From Siphonodentalium dalli (taxonomy: Eukaryota; Mollusca; Scaphopoda; Gadilida; Siphonodentaliidae), in contig CP136065.1 of the NCBI GenBank assembly GCA_032622095.1, forward strand, positions 208,112,151 through 208,176,150: a DNA stretch of 64,000 bases, written 5' to 3'. This document shows, in pieces, positions 12,704-22,785 of the stretch (position 1 is its first letter; every line of letters starts with the position of its first letter). The notes below the pieces were generated by a model that had not been told where the DNA came from, made no database searches, and was given only the letters and a program-made list of their open reading frames with translations. The translations under genes were made by a program, and so were the position numbers.

Positions 12704-13148
12704 GTTGATAAACTCGCAATAGAGAAATACTTCCTTTAGTTAAAACCACGTCTGATAGGTCCAAGGAGAGAAATAAAACTGGCTAGATGAATTGTTAGAG
12801 CGTGGGATTTGCACGGGACGCATTCATGCGTGGGCTAATCCGATCGCTGATTGACCAGAGTAGGCAATAAACGGACAATAAATTTTAACCCTCCTAATAA
12901 CACAAGGCCGAGGATAATAATCCATATAGTTCAGTTGAAGGGCTTCTCCTTGGCGGAAAAACGCGGAACAATTGTATGTTTTAAGCGAAACCGATAATTA
13001 TAAACCGATAATTATAAAACGATAATTATAAAAACGAATGAGGAGGCAACCAAAAAGATATATTGTATCGACAAATTGAATTTGTTGAGGTGTTTGAAAC
13101 AAAAAATTCAAAAATATACGCCCTTAGATCTTGTTGGCTTCTCAGTAG

Positions 13149-13345
13149 GAATAAAACTGACGAATCTCATCGCTTACAGCTGGTTATATTGGGACAGTTC
13201 ATGCGTGACTAATCTGGGCAAGCCAATAGATGTCATGAGGCGACCAAAAAGTTAACCCCTTTCCTACTGTGGTTTACAAAGCAGGACATATATCCATATA
13301 CATGTAGTTGAGTGTTCAGGCTTTCTTTAAGGAAAAATGTATTAT
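13149..13345. repeat. Diverged extra copy of the large element's terminus
   Basis: The phrases ataaaactg, gttcatgcgtg-ctaatc, cctactgt, catatccatatacatgtagtt and ggctttctttaaggaaaaat follow the same order as the right terminal repeat at 12766-12960, with many substitutions. It is probably the end of another family member lying just outside the younger element. Confidence 0.5.
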
Positions 13346-13639
13346 ACTTTTAAAAATAATATGTTTCCCACATATAATATGGAACTCAAAAGTTCAAAGA
13401 CATTCACATCACAAAATTTATATCAGAGAAAGGTACACATGTACACAGGTAATGCCCCCTATCTCACCAGGGTAACATACTGTGAAAGATAAATTGGTTA
13501 ATTGGACGTGCTGATGTTTCTATCAATGCATTGAACAATTGATAGTTCGACCCCCCAACTTGGAAAAATAAAAATAAAAATTCGCTCCCTCAACCCGGCC
13601 CCACTTTAAAACAAAAAGTGGATGAAAATCTATCAATTT

Positions 13640-14420
13640 TTTTAATGTGGCCTTAGTATTAAATAATTCAGATTGTAGAGAGTTATCTTATTGTCATCTT
13701 GTTCTTCTGTATATTTCTAAGAAAGCTACCACCGCTGAGTCGTCATTAATCTGGGGACTGATTTATGAGGGATAAGTTAGTTATGTTATAAACTGAAATC
13801 TTATTACTCTTTCACCAGGATGATGTTGTTAGTATTAAATCATCCAGATTGTGGAGTTATTTTACCTCAAAGTTGTCAATCTGGTCGATGCCTCCACATC
13901 TCGCGTTCTCCGGGATGGTTATCAGTGAAAGATCGCTGAGTCTAATGACAGAAATCTCATGTCTGCTGGGTTGTTTGTCCTATTTACTTTTTACTGAGAA
14001 TTATTTTTTCACTGTCTGGTTTTTAATTGATATTATCTACATTGTATACCACAACACCCACTGGTTGCTGGGATGGAATTGATTGGTGACAGATTGTGGA
14101 CAGATACATGTATCTTATTGCCATCTTGTTCGTCTTCTGTATAGTTCTGAGAAAGCTACCACCACTGAGTCGTCGTTAATCTGGGGACTGATTTATGAGG
14201 GATAAATCATGTATGTTATAGACTGAAATCTTATTACTTTTCACCAGGATGGATGTTGTTAATGTTAAATCATCCCGATTGTGGACAGATCTATTATTGC
14301 CATCTTGTTCTTCTACCGCGTATATACCGGTAGTTCTGAGAAAGCTGCCACTACTGAGTCGTCGTTAACCTAGGGACTGAGTTATGAGGGATAAGTCACT
14401 AAGGTTATAAACTGTTATAA
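13640..14420. repeat. Further copies of the 1-7 kb repeat family
   Basis: The text contains ggactgatttatgag-gataa (twice), ttcaccaggatg (twice), catctgctgggttgtttgtcc and cacaacacccactggttgct in the same order as units A and B. Divergence is higher and there is neither the foldback nor the ~300-bp insert. It shows the family without those insertions, so both are likely later additions to units A-C. Confidence 0.85.
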
Positions 14421-14562
14421 TGGTTCCTGTTTTACATTGGCCCAAGTAGAATTAGCATGCTTATCTAAATATCGCTGTAAGAAATAAGATATTGGGCCTG
14501 TGCTTGTTTGATTTTATTGGCATCATTTTATAGCACTATGCCCAGCTATATATAGTTTCCAC

Positions 14563-15309
14563 TAGAGGTGCCGCGATTAATGATTTTGATAATCGATTAT
14601 CGGTCGTCAATAATCGATTATAATCGATTAATCATACCAAATATCTATAACAGTGGAAGTATTCCATAATATGGCCTATTGGCTGGGTGTTGGTTAAAAA
14701 ACTCGGCTAATGTAATTTTTACGATAATAATGTGCTCCATAAACCACCGGTAATGACTAATGAGCACAATGTATTCAATACCAGCACATTTCTCGGCGAT
14801 GTCATGGTTATAATAATTGTGAGTTCATGAGAACGAACGTAGCCCTTAATTTCAGTGTTATATGAATAGCCAAACATACAAACAATATAAAAGTAGGAAT
14901 GCATGAAGGACCGCCGGCAGTTCCTTAAAAAAAGAAATATGTTACGGAAACTATAAGTTTCAGCAAACTACCAGAGTGTGCATAACTATCACAAAGGTGG
15001 CCCCCCCACCCAGAAATTTCAGGACTCGGAACAAGTTAAGTAATTGATAATAGTGAGTTTCATTCAGCAGTCACCACACGATAAGTGATAGCCTGTACTA
15101 GTATCATCTAAGTATACTCATGTTGCACGATCAAAGGTTAAACCTACGGTTGTAGATTAAACTGTGTAAAACAAACACGGTATTCAATAATACCTGGCAC
15201 TTTCCGACGTCCGAAATAAATAACGGAGATTAATCGACGACGGAAATGGTAATCGATTATCGGCTTTATCAACGGTTCATCGATTATACGATTAATCGTG
15301 GCACCCCTA
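14563..15309. mobile_element. Non-autonomous hAT element (MITE, 747 bp)
   Basis: The left end TAGAGGTGCCGCGATTAAT and the right end, reverse complement TAGGGGTGCCACGATTAAT, form imperfect terminal inverted repeats. The element is bracketed by perfect 8-bp direct repeats gtttccac at 14555-14562 and 15310-15317. An 8-bp duplication plus a TAGRGGTGCC terminus is typical of hAT. Sub-terminal DNA is rich in ATCGATTA motifs on both sides. No transposase is encoded, so mobility would depend on an autonomous relative. Confidence 0.92.
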
Positions 15310-15599
15310 GTTTCCACAGGTTCTAGGAAGTACAATCAAAACTAACACATGGTTTATACAGAAACCAGTATACATGATGATATTTATTCACAGATGAAGT
15401 TATACACAATCACGTCGTCGGGAATGGCTATGAGATAGCAAGTATCTATGAAGTTAGATGTACGAATGGAGCTACTGTAACTACTGCTCTTCTGAGATAT
15501 CGGCTCGGCTTATATTGTGAACCATCCACAGCTCTGGTCATTTATTATCCATGGTCGTTAAACTGGAGAACAAGAGTTCCTGTCGCTATTCCTGTCTCT

Positions 15600-16828
15600 A
15601 AATCTATGGCCTGTTTAGCCTGACCACATGTGTCGATATGGGGTAATGGATAAACGATTGGTTTGGTGATAGAGTTCAATTTCCGAAAATCAACACAAAA
15701 TCATTTTCCGCCCTGGGGCTTACTGACTACCACGATAGGAAAGCTCCATGAACTCGAGCTTGGCCTAATTACATCTGCCGGAGCATATCATCGATAGCTT
15801 GATCAATAACTTGGCAACCATTTAAGGGAGGTTGATATGGAGGAAGTTCTATTGGGGCATGATCACCCACATCTATCGTCATTTCTATTGTATCAGTTTG
15901 GGTGAGATCAGTATCTTTTTCAGCGACTAGGCCCAGGTGAAAGTGGGGGAACTATAGGGGCCACACGCCCGTCCAGCCACAGGCGAAGCCACAAAAGGAC
16001 CCGCCAGTGATACAAGAGAGTGAAGTTGGTGACCCCAGAGGCCACCAAGGTACCGTCTGCAGAAAAATTTGTGGGTCTGAGCTCGTAGGTCCCCTCCAAA
16101 TCCCGGATGTGAGCCCGCATAAGGGACATCCACATTTTCAGAATTGGGTTGTGTTCCTTTAAGTCGGTCATTTGCATTTGTGCAAATTTTGTGGAAATAG
16201 TGTTCGCATGATGTACCGGTATGCTATTTATTTTACCTGATGGAAAAATTGCTGAGTATTTCTTCCAAAACCCCTACAATTCGCGCAATTTCGATCTGGG
16301 GCGAAATGGTCGACATCCATTGGGACAGCATTATTGTTATCGTGTATATTAATGGGCTCTTTGCACCCAGTTCTGAGGTCAAATCTTTTTCTTAAACTTT
16401 CTTCCTTCATTGCTCGATTGGCCGCTTGTGCGAGTGTGTCTGGGTTTTCGGTCATTAGTTTCATTTTTAAATAATCAATAGCGCAGGCCATCGGTAAAGA
16501 AACCTTGTCGTTCGATGGCTGGTATCCCAGCTTGTTGGCCTGGATATGCCTCTTCGGCAAGAGCTAAGAGACGTACTGCGTAAACGTATGGGTTCTTGTC
16601 GGACCCACCTTAAAAGCATGTTGTGGGTCATTTATTTCAGAGAATCTTGTGCTTAATTGTAATTTCATGTCGTTCCATGTTGTGTTTTGATTACCCTCCA
16701 AATATCTTTGTATAAAATCTGATACAGGCCCGTGATTGTTTGTAGTGCAAGCATTATTTTCGGTAACATTATTTAAACGAGTTACCTTTCATCCACTCTC
16801 GAAATAAACGAGGGTCCCCATTAAAGGG
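15600..16828 (-). pseudogene. Decayed Ty3/gypsy retrotransposon gag-pol remnant
   Basis: Read from high to low coordinate, the order is Gag then Pol. About 16828-16570 encodes a retrotransposon Gag core (FNGDPRLFREW, then TTWNDMKLQLSTRFSEINDP and QHAF). 16560-16228 gives the late Gag with PMDVDHF and a degraded CCHC knuckle (CANCRGF, with the expected H and last C absent). About 15930-15760 gives the pre-reverse-transcriptase region (DTIEMTIDVGDHAP then VIDQAIDDML). About 15760-15630 gives the start of reverse transcriptase (SWSFPIVVVSKPQGGK, a stop, then FCVDFRKLNSITKP). Several frameshifts and in-frame stops break it. The polymerase YxDD motif, RNase H, integrase and LTRs were not found. 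The 5' side ends at 16828, joined to a KDZ-like gene fragment. Confidence 0.85.
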
Positions 16829-17430
16829 TCGTACCAACAAGTCTACCCAGTTGAGAGTACACTTTGGATCGATGTGACGTGTACACACTGTAGACACTGT
16901 ACCTTTCTGATGCCGGTGATACTCCTGTCCTTTTGACAAATGGTGGCACTCCTGCATTGGTAGCCTTATCATGAAATTCCTTGCACAGATCCGCAAGTGT
17001 CTCACTCTCTGTCCTTACTGTTCTTATGACATCTTCAGTAAGAATATTTGTACCAAAGTAATCGCTCCCATTTTCGATGTAATCAATCAATCTGAGATGT
17101 TGACACATGAAGGATTTAATTTTCGTCCTCGAATATAGAGCGAGCAGCCCTTGGCATTCTTTACTGTCACAGGACACCTCCTGAACAGGGCCAGCAACAT
17201 TTCTTTTCACATGCACTTGCTGTGGGTATCCCGCGACACTCTTCCCCATCATGTAGATTTCATTAGATCTATCCACTCAAATGCCTTTCAAATGACGAGT
17301 CTCACTGATGTTATCACCCTGCATTGTACTGGTCTGCCTCGTACACATATGTCATTCCATGTTTTTCCGAAGAACTTCGGCTGGACACTGCGTACATTTC
17401 ATTTTTGGTGTACCTAGCCACATATCCCCA
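16829..17430 (-). pseudogene. KDZ/HMGXB3-like transposon-derived gene fragment, copy 1
   Basis: The minus-strand frame begins around GDMWLGTPK and a CTQC cysteine pair. It crosses two in-frame stops (a TGA where TGG would be expected, a TGA where copy 2 has TGT Cys). It then stays open through MDRSNEIYMM, KSFMCQHLR and DVIRTVRTE to RYSVYSVYTSH-(R)SK-YSQLGRLV. It is about 90% identical to 19857-20330 (offset 3028). The CQHLR and SVYTSH..YSQLGR phrases recall HMGXB3-like proteins, which are related to KDZ transposases; that is from memory of the family, not a search. The gene is cut just before the SWIM zinc finger, where gypsy DNA begins, so this copy cannot make a complete protein. Confidence 0.6.
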
Positions 17431-17598
17431 GAACAAAAATTTACCTAACCCCTCAATAGTACTTAATCCTATAGATAGCCAATCAATCTTACTCAAATAT
17501 CACAATGTCATTTTAAGTTAATCCATGTAAATCATCATGCCAAGCTGACTAGACACGGAAAAGAAGCACTGACTTTACTTGATGCATCTTGCAGCTGT

Positions 17599-17661
17599 TT
17601 ACTGCTTCCAAGCATCTTCTTTGGTTTGTCGTAGATAATCAGCATAGGCCTGGTGTAAAAC
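17599..17661 (-). CDS. Candidate terminal exon, unknown gene
   Basis: On the minus strand a good 3' splice site (ctacttaacag) precedes 20 codons, VLHQAYADYLRQTKEDAWKQ, and a TAA stop at 17599-17601. The composition (Gln, Lys, acidic, amphipathic) looks like a protein C-terminus. The frame could equally be open by chance at this length. Upstream exons were not identified, and no family is recognised. Confidence 0.35.
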   Translation of the reverse strand, partial: VLHQAYADYLRQTKEDAWKQ

Positions 17662-17808
17662 CTGTTAAGTAGACATAAATTAGGTCATATTACATAAATA
17701 CATTGTAAAGTTAATGTGCATGTTCTATCAAGGACTGTTGATAATGTCTTTTCTTTTCTTGTACATATTTTACTGGTATCTCAATATATCCTGGATAATG
17801 ATAGTAGT

Positions 17809-18063
17809 AATGGGGGGCACTATGGCCCAGTACCCCCCAGACATGGGCACTATGGCCCAGTACCCCCCCAGACATGGCCCATGTCTGGGGGTACTGGGCC
17901 ATAGTGCCCATGTCTGGGGGGTACTGGGCCATAGTGCCCATGTCTGGGGGGGGTACTGGGCCATAGTGCCCATGTCTGGGGGGTACTGGGCCATAGTGCC
18001 CATGTCTGGGGGGTACTGGGCCATAGTGCCCATGTCTGGGGGGTACTGGGCCATAGTTCCCCC
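17809..18063. repeat. 30-bp GC-rich minisatellite cluster with an orientation switch
   Basis: The unit is gcccatgtctggggggtact then gggccatagt (30 bp; poly-G length varies by one or two). The first two units (17815-17877) run in one orientation (ctatggcccagtaccccc). The array then flips at the junction gacatggcccatgtc near 17878 and runs about six units in the other orientation to 18060. Long open frames across the array are by-products of a period divisible by three. Confidence 0.95.
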
Positions 18064-18240
18064 CTGAGGATAGATGTTCCTGTCATTGATGTGACATTTC
18101 TGATCGAAAAAATGAAAATGGACTTAGAATTATTTTTTTCAAAAGGAAAATCTCACTTTGGAAAATATCAATTAGCTATCAAGAGTTTCTTTTCGATCAG
18201 TTGGTGGCCCTGAAAAGGGCCGTTTTATTTTTGTTATAGT

Positions 18241-18735
18241 TTAGAATCCGCCACATTGAACTTCTTTGTTCGACAAAACTTCAATTGATTTGTCTCCTCT
18301 CCTCATCCGTATTTCGCATTCACAATAATGCTCGTGGCAAGCGTGGGGGATCCACACTAGAGGTATTGATGACTTGAATCTTGGTGTTGATTTGGTAGCA
18401 TCAAACATGACGATAGGTCGCTGTATAACAGTCGCCGCTAATTCAACCATCAATCTTGATTCGGCCAAAAGTGGTGAGTGCCGTAAGTCTTGTGCCGACG
18501 CACCAAGTTCGTCCCTCTCTGTGTAGTACAGGTCAACTACCGCATCTCTCAGAACCATCCATCCATCGGTCGTCCCGTAAACCCCAATGCTGAGTGCCCT
18601 CCAAAATAGAGATATTTCTTCGCCGTACACTGCTTTACAGTATACCCCACGGACCATCATCTCGTCAAGATCGGTTATGTTTACAGCAGTCATCTTTGAA
18701 TGCAGAATAAATTGTTCGCTGCCGTGCTTGAACAT
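18241..18735 (-). CDS. Hypothetical protein, weak OTU/vertnin-like resemblance
   Basis: A 164-codon frame starts at an ATG at 18735 and stops at 18241. The text SLFWRALSIGVYGTTDGWMV then LRDAVVDLYYTERDE resembles the N-terminal helix region of OTU-like folds and vertnin-type proteins (usual form DGNCLFRALS..LYG). VIQRPIVMFDA and IPLVWIP would fit the later strands. The OTU catalytic Cys position is Ser (EISLFWRA), so a peptidase would be inactive. It lies alone between the two minisatellite clusters, in the same orientation as the KDZ-like fragments, and may be a fragment of a TE-encoded protein. No splice sites or regulatory signals were identified. The family call is tentative. Confidence 0.4.
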   Translation of the reverse strand: MFKHGSEQFILHSKMTAVNITDLDEMMVRGVYCKAVYGEEISLFWRALSIGVYGTTDGWMVLRDAVVDLYYTERDELGASAQDLRHSPLLAESRLMVELAATVIQRPIVMFDATKSTPRFKSSIPLVWIPHACHEHYCECEIRMRRGDKSIEVLSNKEVQCGGF

Positions 18736-19000
18736 ATATCATGATTGCGCGGGCGGTAGAGAAAGCACATAATGCTTTGACGTTAAAAATGACAAATGTT
18801 TCCTGACGTTGTGTTTCTTTTCAGTGCATTATCTGTTAGTTTCACCATTTCGATATGTTATAGATTAAATTCATGATAGTATATGCAATTAATTAAGATG
18901 TTTTAACATATGAATTCATCTTCGTTCATAAACGATGACCAAGTAAAGTTATCAAATGCAATGATCAAGAAAAATGTTCAGAATGTTTCTTGTCTTTTTT

Positions 19001-19505
19001 ATGTATAAAATATGTACAATTCCAAAACAAAAACTAGAAAAACATTCCATATTTTCCTAACGAGGTAACAAATATATCAAATCATGTGTACCAAATAATA
19101 GATAATGATCTAACGAAATTAATAACATTTGTTTGATCGCTATACAATAATGATCAATAAAAATATGCATGTTGATCCGTCTCTGAAAAAAACACAACTT
19201 GAGGAAATACTTGTCAATTTTTAAGTTCAATGCGTTGTGTTTTCATTGACGCCCGTGTAACAATCTTGTGTTCAGTTTTTTATGTATAAAATATGTACAA
19301 TTCCAAAACAAAAACTAGAAAAACATTCCATATTTTTCCTAACGAGGTAACAAATATATCAATCATGTGTACCAAATAATAGATAATGATCTAACGAAAT
19401 TAAAAACATTTGCTTGATCGCTATGCAATAATGATCAAGAAAAATTTGCATGTTGATCCGTCTCTGAAAAAACACAACGTCACGAAATATTTGTCAATTT
19501 TAACG
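19001..19505. repeat. Tandem duplication, period 281 bp
   Basis: atgtataaaatatgtacaat at 19001 recurs at 19282. The match continues for ~220 bp (aactagaaaaacattccata, aacgaggtaacaaatatatc, gttgatccgtctctgaaaaa) with a few substitutions and small indels. The two copies are separated by ~55 bp. Confidence 0.9.
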
Positions 19506-19528
19506 CCAACGCGACATGTGATTTCATA

Positions 19529-19689
19529 GTGCCCATGTCTGGGGGGTACTGGGCCATAGTGCCCATGTCTGGGGGGTACTGGGCCATAGTGCCCATGTCT
19601 GGGGGGTACTGGGCCATAGTGCCCATGTCTGGGGGGTACTGGGCCATAGTGCCCATGTCTGGGGGGTACTGGGCCATAGTGCCCCCCAT
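19529..19689. repeat. Second 30-bp minisatellite cluster
   Basis: Five nearly perfect units of gcccatgtctggggggtact then gggccatagt. The right flank gccccccattactacta is the reverse complement of the left flank of the first cluster (tagtagtaatggggggc at 17803). The two clusters therefore sit in inverted relation at the edges of 17803-19699. Confidence 0.95.
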
Positions 19690-19708
19690 TACTACTAATG
19701 ATCTACAT

Positions 19709-20330
19709 CTATAACTGGCACTGACTGTTCCTTATCATCTTCTCTCTCCTTACTGTAGCCCATAATGGCAGAGCAAACCTTTTTGTGTGGACACATGATT
19801 TTGTGCCAGCTGCACATGGACACTTCATTGTATCTTCTTTCGTGTCAAAAATAACAACAAGTCTACCCAGTTGAGAGTACCCTTTGGATTGGTGTGACGT
19901 GTACACACTGTAGACACTATCTTTCTGATGCCGGTGATACTCCTGTCCTTTTGACAACTGGTGGTACTCCTGCATTGATAGCCTTATCATGAAATTCCTT
20001 GCACAGATCCGCAAGTGTCTCACTCTCTGTCCTTACTGTTCTTATGACATCTTCAGTAAGAATATTTGTACCAAAGTAATCACACCCCTTTTTGATGTAA
20101 TCAATCGATCTAAGATGTTGACACATAAAGGATTTAATTTTCGTCCTCGAATAGAGTGCGAGCAATTCTTGGCATTCTTTACGGACACAGGACATCTCAT
20201 GTGCAGGGCCAGCAACATTTCTTTTCACATGCCCTTGCTGTGGGTATCCTGCGAAACTCTTCGCCATCATGTAGATTGCATTAGATCTATCCACACAAAT
20301 GCCTTTCAAATGACGAGTCATATCTGACTC
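19709..20330 (-). pseudogene. KDZ/HMGXB3-like SWIM zinc-finger fragment, copy 2
   Basis: The frame runs from TRHLKGICVDRSN at about 20327 through KSFMCQHLRSIDY and DVIRTVRTE to PASER at 19917. It then shifts frame and continues RYSVYTSHQSKGYSQLGRL to MKCPCAAGTKSCVHTKRF. The last phrase fits the SWIM zinc-finger pattern CxCx(n)CxH (C-P-C, six residues, C-V-H). SWIM fingers occur in KDZ, Zisupton and MULE transposases and in HMGXB3-type host proteins. Copy 1 at 16829 has two in-frame stops in the overlapping part and lacks the SWIM motif; this copy has no stop there but has a frameshift near 19915. The fragment is truncated at both ends. It is either a TE remnant or a degraded duplicate of a TE-derived gene. 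Confidence 0.6.
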
Positions 20331-20345
20331 GGGCGACCCCTGGCC

Positions 20346-20502
20346 TTATATCCGCCACCCCCCTTGTGGGAGATCTGGACGTCCTTTCTGCCGCCCAAGA
20401 TCTTTTGGGCGATCCCTCCTCTTCCGAGGGATCCGCGTTCTGCTCCTTTCTTCCCTTTTCAAAATCTCTAAACCTCCGACGTCTGTATAGTTAAGATATT
20501 CC
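20346..20502 (-). CDS. Candidate terminal exon, basic C-terminus
   Basis: The 3' splice site cttatcttcag ends at 20503. With one carried base the exon reads EYLNYTDVGGLEILKREERS and then an Arg/Lys/Pro-rich tail with RIPRKRRDRPKD and a TAA at 20346-20348 (52 codons). A second frame is also open and RS/E-rich, so the frame choice is uncertain. The segment is clearly more GC-rich than its surroundings. It abuts the KDZ-like fragment. Function unknown; it could be the unspliced 5' part of that transposon-derived gene. Confidence 0.35.
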
Positions 20503-20509
20503 CTGAAGA

Positions 20510-22190
20510 TAAGAAAAGTCAATTAGCCATGATCATGGATGACCAACCTTATCCACATTCAACAGTGTTTAATATCAATTGAGTTGGTCAGTCAAAGAAA
20601 ATTATAATTAAGTCAGTTACATAACAAGAATATATCCTAAGGTGCTTCATGGCACTTAAGTAAATGTTGAAACAATATTTTAAGAAATTGTTCAACCTCA
20701 ATTACTAGAATCCAGAATGCATTTTTACCTTGAAAAGAGAAAATAGGAAAATATTCACTGCCCAACATAATTTTCATATAATAAATTAACAAATAATTCG
20801 CTATTTTATTAATGATGCAGATAAAATTTTCTTTTAAAAATATTCAGAGTAAATTTGTTCATAGTTTGGATGAAAAAAAGTACCATATGTGATCTTGAGT
20901 CATGTTTATATGCATGTCGACACAGTTAAATAACTCCAAAATTTGATTTTAATAAAATGAAAGTTTGTTTGTCTGAATGTTAAAAATTGAAATTACATAG
21001 TTCTTGAGAACAACCCATCAACTAATGTGAAGCAATTATTGTCACAAATTATCCATTGGAAAACAGTACTGATGACATTTATGGCAACAGCTAAGTTGAG
21101 CTTTAAAAATTGATAACTCCCATCTAGAAGTCACTCTGAAGTTCCATATCAACTCAAGCTTGGTGTTGATTGAATGAAAGATGTGACGTGTATGATGTTC
21201 CGAAAGAAATTGTTGACAGATACATAGTTGGACCGGCAATAGCTCACCAACAAAGTTGAACTGATGAGCTAATTTATGACTGATTTTGCTGAAAAATTGT
21301 AAAAAAAATTCACCTCAGAATTGCAGATTTGACATCTGCGGCAGTTCCGTTCTGGGGAAATACATGTACAGTCAATTTCAGTTAATTGCATATCGTTTAT
21401 ATGCATATTTCGGCTATTTGCATAAAATATGCATGCACCAAACCATTTTCTCATAAAAAGACTATTTTTTAATCGTTTATTTGCATAAGGGTCGGAATCT
21501 ATTCCGTTTTTATGCATACGAAAATCGCCAAAAATCTTGAAGAGAAGGGGTAAAAAGTCACCTCATGGTGCCGAAATTATAGCAATTTGTAAAAATATTT
21601 ACCTTGAAAAAGGTATTTTATGGGAAAACTTAATACAAAGTTGTTGAAGATGACCATCACAAGAACGAAGACGGCAATTTTCAATTTCATAACACACGTG
21701 GTTTTCTATCTGTTCTCATTAACATGCTTCTGTTGACACATATTTCCTTTATGTTTCCATATTTATTTGTGAATTGCATGATTTATTAAAATTTGTATAC
21801 TTATTTGGTTGTTTGTTGAGTTTGTAAACACCTGAAGTTCCAGTTGCAATTCCGAGATAGTGAAAGGAGAAGATAGATTTCCGGGAATTCCCCAACAAGG
21901 AAGCCACTGTACCACTGTTTTTTCTCCCAGTCCATTTGCTTTGAGAACTCATTTTTGAGTTGATGTGGGAGTGTTTATTGGCTTTCGTTTTGCTGATAAC
22001 CAATTATAAGGGCTGCATTTCTCGCAAGGTATAACTTGATATATTCTCATGTCATACGGAATTTAGTAATGCGGACCGGACCACCTAGATCCCATGCCTG
22101 GACTGTTCCGAAGCATTAACTTTTGGGAACTCAAATTTAATATTTTCTAACAAAAATATTGCTGACGTTTGGGCCAATTTCATCAACCGG
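20510..22190. other. AT-rich non-coding stretch
   Basis: Short frames only. I see no family motif, terminal repeats or splice-flanked coding exon. Short phrases with gcatat/tatgcat repeats occur at 21400-21520. Confidence 0.5.
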
Positions 22191-22194
22191 TCGC

Positions 22195-22254
22195 AATTTA
22201 GGAGCGGAAAAATAGGGCCGATGTAATCGGCCCATGGCACAACGAAAGAGTTAA
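22195..22254. mobile_element. Solitary right end of a TTAA-flanked MITE
   Basis: The sequence gggccgatgtaatcggccca then tggcacaacgaaagag-TTAA matches in layout the right end of the intact element at 53366-53827 (gggccgatgagatcggcccc, tggcactgaaaggg-TTAA). No left end is visible nearby, so this is a truncated member. Confidence 0.5.
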
Positions 22255-22785
22255 ATGTTATTGAATTGCCCATTTTTTTCAAAGTTATCTTATATATTTA
22301 AAATATTCTGTACTGCGTCGCAATAAATGCATATAGGCCAATACTGATTGACGCTTGCAGCATTGCATGTATCTGACATCAATTGTAATGGCCCATGTGT
22401 AGTAATGGGAATTTTCATACTATTATTTATTGCATAAGACGTGAACATACTACTAGCATCAGTATGTGCTCATAAACAATCAAACATGACCGTCAACTGA
22501 TCGTATCAATCCAATCCATATACATTGTGTGCTGGATTGGTTGACTGCCATGCATGTTCTGTTTATAAACGGATACTCACCATGACTGTATGTTTGTCAC
22601 GCTGGTAAAGTAACATGTAACTTGGTGTGGGATAGTCATTAAAACACAACTTTGAATGAAACAAAGTATTGTTGTATGTTTGCAAACAAAGTGGACTTAT
22701 TTAAATAAATAGCACACACAAAAATGTGACCTCTCGTTGGCATATTAACGGCAGGCAGCTTGTACATTGCCACATTCAACATTAT

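Larger units (their letters stand above)
7041..12960. mobile_element. ~5.9-kb element with ~185-bp terminal inverted repeats
   Basis: 7041-7229 is the reverse complement of about 12766-12960 with few mismatches. Shared landmarks are actatatggattattatcc, aaaatttattgtccgttta, cacgcatgaatgcgtc and acaattcatctagccag. The element sits where tandem unit C is interrupted, and the unit resumes just after the right repeat. This supports an insertion rather than two unrelated inverted copies. No transposase frame was recognised inside. A clean target-site duplication was not found: about 24 bp of unassigned sequence (7017-7040) separate the unit from the left repeat. It may be a non-autonomous element or an old autonomous one with decayed coding capacity. 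Confidence 0.65.

Noticed and set aside
17714-18086. Long open frames of ~60-117 codons on both strands across the 30-bp minisatellite
   Set aside because: A 30-bp unit is divisible by three and GC-rich, so all frames stay open together. There is no independent support for translation.
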